Positions 6,728-8,740 of a stretch of DNA of 8,740 nucleotides are shown here, piece after piece. Position 1 is the first letter of the stretch. Each line of letters starts with the position of its first letter. This stretch comes from an uncultured Peptococcaceae bacterium (GTDB taxonomy: Bacteria > Bacillota > Desulfitobacteriia > Desulfitobacteriales > Syntrophobotulaceae): contig CALBJS010000315.1 in NCBI GenBank assembly GCA_937892995.1, forward strand, positions 1 to 8,740, read 5' to 3'. Both the position numbers and the translations under genes were made by a program. The notes under the pieces are model-generated. The model was given only the letters and a program-made list of their open reading frames with translations. It had not been told where the DNA came from and did not search any database.

Positions 6728-6786
6728 CGGAAGATATAAGCAAATTAAAGATAAAAACTAAAAGGCGGAAGGGTTTGACAGAGTAA
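6715..6786 (+). CDS. Possible 23-residue ORF overlapping the recO end
   Basis: ATG 6715 opens a frame of 23 codons (MGEITEDISKLKIK, then a basic TKRRKGLTE end). It overlaps the last 13 bases of recO in another frame and stops at 6784-6786, beyond the -35 box of the glyQS promoter. AGGGAA at 6702-6707 gives it a plausible ribosome site seven bases upstream, so it could be translationally coupled to recO. I do not recognise the peptide. It may be chance, a real leader or small protein, or the remnant of a longer gene. Confidence 0.22.
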   Translation: MGEITEDISKLKIKTKRRKGLTE

Positions 6787-6803
6787 CATCGCCAGAATAT
6801 AAT
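6775..6803 (+). promoter_or_regulatory. Consensus SigA promoter of the glyQS T-box leader
   Basis: TTGACA (6775-6780) and TATAAT (6798-6803) are both perfect matches to the vegetative sigma consensus and are separated by exactly 17 bases. Transcription would begin near 6810, about 65 bases before Stem I of the T-box. A promoter this strong fits a system in which control is exerted by termination after initiation. Confidence 0.9.
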
Positions 6804-6873
6804 ATTCTAGATAAATACTACTTACTTGACGTGTTATTATTAGCTTTTACTGCCGTATTTGTATGTTGTTGAG

Positions 6874-6971
6874 TCTGCAGTGAGGGGAAAGAAGGCTGTA
6901 AAAAACCCTTAGAGAGTCCGGGATGGTGGAAGCCGGATGGGAGAAAAACAGTCTGGGCAGCCTGGAGCAGA
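6874..6971 (+). promoter_or_regulatory. T-box Stem I with K-turn and GGC specifier
   Basis: The base helix is CTGC (6875-6878) with GCAG (6967-6970). It is followed by a K-turn layout: a three-base bulge AGT (6879-6881), then GA (6882-6883) opposite GA (6965-6966). The next helix pairs GGG (6885-6887) with CCT (6961-6963). The specifier internal loop is AAAGAA (6888-6893) against TGGGCAG (6954-6960), with Gly codon GGC at 6956-6958. Above it, GGCTGT (6894-6899) pairs with ACAGTC (6948-6953), CCC (6906-6908) with GGG (6939-6941), and TCCGG (6917-6921) with CCGGA (6933-6937). The conserved AGAGAG (6911-6916) and GGTGGAAG (6925-6932) elements form the distal tRNA-elbow contact. GGG at 6955-6957 is also a glycine codon, but the GGC register fits known glyQS leaders. 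Confidence 0.85.
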
Positions 6972-7007
6972 ATCGAAAAGCAAGAGGATCCTTTGCTTAA
7001 GGATCAA

Positions 7008-7045
7008 GCAGGGTGGAACCGCGGGAGATAGACTCTCGTCCCTGC
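7008..7045 (+). promoter_or_regulatory. T-box antiterminator
   Basis: GCAGGG (7008-7013) pairs with CCCTGC (7040-7045), and CGGGAG (7022-7027) pairs with CTCTCG (7033-7038, one G-U) around an ATAGA loop. This leaves the T-box bulge starting UGGAACC at 7014 unpaired for binding the tRNA acceptor end. The 3' half is shared with the terminator, so the two folds exclude each other. Confidence 0.85.
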
Positions 7046-7081
7046 AGCATTTTGAGGTGCTGCAGGGATGAGGGTTTTTTT
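7033..7081 (+). terminator. Intrinsic terminator of the glyQS leader
   Basis: A 17-bp stem pairs 7033-7049 with 7058-7074, its core being CCCTGCAGCA with TGCTGCAGGG, around an 8-base loop TTTTGAGG. It is followed by seven T residues (7075-7081). Two G-U pairs occur in the lower stem. It shares bases 7033-7045 with the antiterminator, which is the switch. It lies 30 bases before the glyQ start. Confidence 0.96.
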
Positions 7082-7111
7082 AACGCACCAGGTTAATAAA
7101 GGAGGAAAAGC

Positions 7112-7996
7112 ATGAAGTTTCAAGATATTATTCTGACTCTTAATCAATACTGGGGAGAACAAGGCTGTATTATTGTCCAACCTTACGATATGGAGAAAGG
7201 TGCCGGCACCATGAATCCGGCCACCTTTTTACGAGCCCTGGGCCCCGAGCCTTGGAATGTTGCCTATGTAGAACCGTCAAGACGTCCGACTGACGGACGG
7301 TACGGGGAAAATCCTAATCGTTTGCAACATTATTTTCAGTATCAGGTCATTCTTAAACCTTCACAGGATAATGTTCAGGAGCTTTATCTGGAAAGCTTGG
7401 AAAGGTTGGGGATTAACCCCGCTGACCACGATATTCGTTTTGTCGAGGATAACTGGGAATCCCCGACTTTAGGAGCCTGGGGATTAGGCTGGGAAGTCTG
7501 GCTGGATGGGATGGAAGTGACTCAGTTCACCTATTTCCAGCAGTGTGGTGGAATTGATTGTAAACCGGTCTGTGCTGAAATAACCTATGGCTTAGAAAGA
7601 CTGGCAACTTTTATTCAGGGTAAAGACAGTGTTTATGATATCGAGTGGGTAGGAGATATTAGTTACGGGGATATCTATCTTCAGAATGAGAAGGACTATT
7701 CCCGCTATAATTTTGAAGTGGCGGATGTCGATACTTTAAGGTTATGGTTTGATATGTATGAGAAGGAAGCCGAAAGGACAGTCCGGCATAGCTTGGTGTT
7801 ACCGGCTTATGATTATGTTCTTAAATGTTCCCATACCTTTAATCTCTTGGAAGCCAGGGGTGCGATCAGCGTCACGGAAAGAACGGGATACATCGCTCGA
7901 GTAAGGAATTTGGCTCGTCTGTGTGCCCAAGCCTATGTAAACCAGAGGGAAGAATTAGGCTTCCCACTGCTAAAACAGAAAGGGGAAGAGCAATGA
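7112..7996 (+). CDS. glyQ: Glycyl-tRNA synthetase alpha subunit
   Basis: This 294-residue catalytic-core subunit of the bacterial heterotetrameric class II GlyRS activates glycine with ATP for transfer to tRNA-Gly. Characteristic segments are YWGEQGCIIVQPYD (13-26), GAGTMNPATFLRALGPEPW (30-48), SRRPTDGRYGENPNR (56-70), DNWESPTLGAWGLGWEVW, and motif 3 EITYGLERLA starting at E156. The length is normal for GlyQ. The ATG start has AAAGGAGG at 7098-7105, six bases away. The stop overlaps the glyS start (ATGA, 7993-7996), which implies translational coupling and balanced subunit production. Expression is governed by the T-box leader just upstream. Confidence 0.98.
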   Translation: MKFQDIILTLNQYWGEQGCIIVQPYDMEKGAGTMNPATFLRALGPEPWNVAYVEPSRRPTDGRYGENPNRLQHYFQYQVILKPSQDNVQELYLESLERLGINPADHDIRFVEDNWESPTLGAWGLGWEVWLDGMEVTQFTYFQQCGGIDCKPVCAEITYGLERLATFIQGKDSVYDIEWVGDISYGDIYLQNEKDYSRYNFEVADVDTLRLWFDMYEKEAERTVRHSLVLPAYDYVLKCSHTFNLLEARGAISVTERTGYIARVRNLARLCAQAYVNQREELGFPLLKQKGEEQ

Positions 7997-8714
7997 GCAA
8001 AGATTTCTTATTAGAAATTGGAATAGAAGAGATGCCGGCTAAGTTTGCCCCGGGAGCAGTATCACAAATTGAGAACAATGCTAAGAAATTGTTTGAAGAA
8101 CTACGCTTAGAATATAAGGTTTTAAAAGCTTTTGTAACTCCTAGACGTATAGCTCTTTATGTGGAAACTCTGGCTGAGAGGCAAGAGGATATAAGTCAGG
8201 AAGCTAAAGGGCCAGCCCAAAAAGCGGCCTTTGATGCCGAAGGAAGACCGACTAAGGCTGCCGAAGGGTTTGCCCGGGGACAGGGGGTCGCTGTCGAAGA
8301 ACTATTCATTAAGGAATTAAATGGGGTGCCCTATGTTTATGCTCTTAAATCCCTGAAAGGGGAGGAAACGGAAAAGCTTTTACCTAAGCTTTGCTTGGAT
8401 CTGGTGACGAGTCTCCACTTTCCGAAACCCATGCGGTGGGGTGATTACGAGGTGCGTTTCGCACGCCCGATTCGTTGGTTGGTCTCTCTCTATGGAGAAC
8501 AGGTCATTCCTTTTAGTTATGTAGGTTTACAAGCCGGCAGAACCTCCCGCGGCCATCGAACTTTAGGAGGGCATATCCGACTGGTTAGACCCGAAGAATA
8601 CCTTGAAGCTTTAGAAACAGCCTATGTCCTTGCTGATCAGGATAGAAGGAAGAATATTATCTGGAGCCAGATTCAGTCTCTGGCCGCTAAGATCGGCGGA
8701 AGTGTAGCTAAGGA
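7993..8714 (+). CDS. glyS: Glycyl-tRNA synthetase beta subunit, truncated by contig end
   Basis: This is the N-terminal 240 codons of the beta subunit, which handles tRNA recognition in the alpha2beta2 GlyRS. The full protein is normally about 690 residues. Family features seen are DFLLEIGIEEMPA (4-16), VTPRRIALYV, AKGPAQKAAFD, AAEGFARGQGV, FPKPMRWGDYEVRFARPIRWLV and GRTSRGHRTLG. It starts within the glyQ stop (ATGA). The frame stays open to base 8740, but 8715-8740 is sequencing adapter, so codons after AAG 8710-8712 plus GA are not genomic and the residues DRKSTRLN at the end must be ignored. This is a contig-end truncation, not a broken gene. Confidence 0.96.
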
Positions 8715-8740
8715 AGATCGGAAGAGCACACGTCTGAACT
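8715..8740 (+). other. Illumina adapter sequence at the contig end (contamination)
   Basis: The final 26 bases begin AGATCGGAAGAGC and continue through the rest of the TruSeq-type read adapter as far as the window goes. In the glyS frame it encodes DRKSTRLN, a peptide familiar as an adapter artefact in protein databases. It is not part of the organism's DNA and should be trimmed. Confidence 0.97.

Larger units (their letters stand above)
6810..7081 (+). ncRNA. Glycine T-box riboswitch leader of glyQS
   Basis: The leader senses uncharged tRNA-Gly and permits transcription of glyQS when glycine charging is low. Elements in order are a 5' unpaired stretch, Stem I (6874-6971), a linker hairpin region (6978-7010), the T-box AGGGTGGAACCGCG (7010-7023) and the terminator. 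No room or pairing is seen for Stem II, as is usual for glycine leaders. UGGA in the T-box can pair with the UCCA tRNA end expected if the discriminator base is U, as in tRNA-Gly of B. subtilis. Specificity for glycine is supported by the GGC in the Stem I bulge and by the downstream gene. The first 60 bases after the start show no feature I can name. Confidence 0.95.

Noticed and set aside
6826..6831. Second -35-like TTGACG downstream of the glyQS promoter
   Set aside because: No -10-like hexamer occurs at 16-18 bases spacing.
7872..8078. - strand frame across the glyQ/glyS junction
   Set aside because: It overlaps two confidently identified genes and shows no family features.
1..8714. Mobile element, CRISPR array, phage or defence system
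   Set aside because: No transposase, repeat-spacer array, integrase or tRNA-linked attachment site is seen; all genes are core housekeeping genes in a conserved order.

Overview
The window is a contig fragment from a low-to-moderate GC Firmicute. It most resembles a clostridial lineage of the Desulfosporosinus/Desulfitobacterium type (Peptococcaceae sensu lato). That placement is an inference from gene order, TTG/GTG start use, AGGAGG-type ribosome binding sites and protein flavour; no search was run. All genes lie on the + strand. The order phoH-pgpH-ybeY-dgkA-cdd-era-(deoC)-recO-glyQ-glyS is the conserved Firmicutes housekeeping block, with deoC placed between era and recO.

Region by region: 2-286 is the C-terminal end of a PhoH-family ATPase, cut by the contig edge. 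308-2539 is PgpH, a membrane c-di-AMP phosphodiesterase. After an AT-rich, structured gap come ybeY (2728-3354, rRNA endonuclease with a long acidic insertion), dgkA (3383-3742, undecaprenol/diacylglycerol kinase), cdd (3853-4251, cytidine deaminase), era (4320-5237, ribosome-assembly GTPase), deoC (5311-5949, deoxyribose-phosphate aldolase) and recO (5984-6727, recombination mediator). No convincing intrinsic terminator is visible between phoH and recO, so they may form one long operon. From 6775 a consensus promoter drives a glycine T-box leader (Stem I with K-turn and GGC specifier, antiterminator, 17-bp terminator with U7). It controls glyQ (7112-7996) and glyS (from 7993), the alpha and beta subunits of heterotetrameric glycyl-tRNA synthetase.

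Functionally, YbeY and Era act in 16S rRNA/30S maturation, and PhoH sits with them in the same block. PgpH sets c-di-AMP level. DgkA recycles the undecaprenyl lipid carrier. Cdd and DeoC belong to (deoxy)nucleoside salvage and catabolism. GlyQS expression is set by the charging state of tRNA-Gly.

The last 26 bases (8715-8740) are not genomic. They match the Illumina TruSeq-type adapter, so glyS is truncated at 8714 and its last eight translated residues (DRKSTRLN) are artefactual.

I found no new multigene system. The most interesting biological signals are a hairpin lying exactly between a strong Shine-Dalgarno and the ybeY start codon, an acidic insertion inside YbeY, mutually exclusive hairpins in the T-box linker, and overlapping ATG/TTG starts with an A7 run at era.
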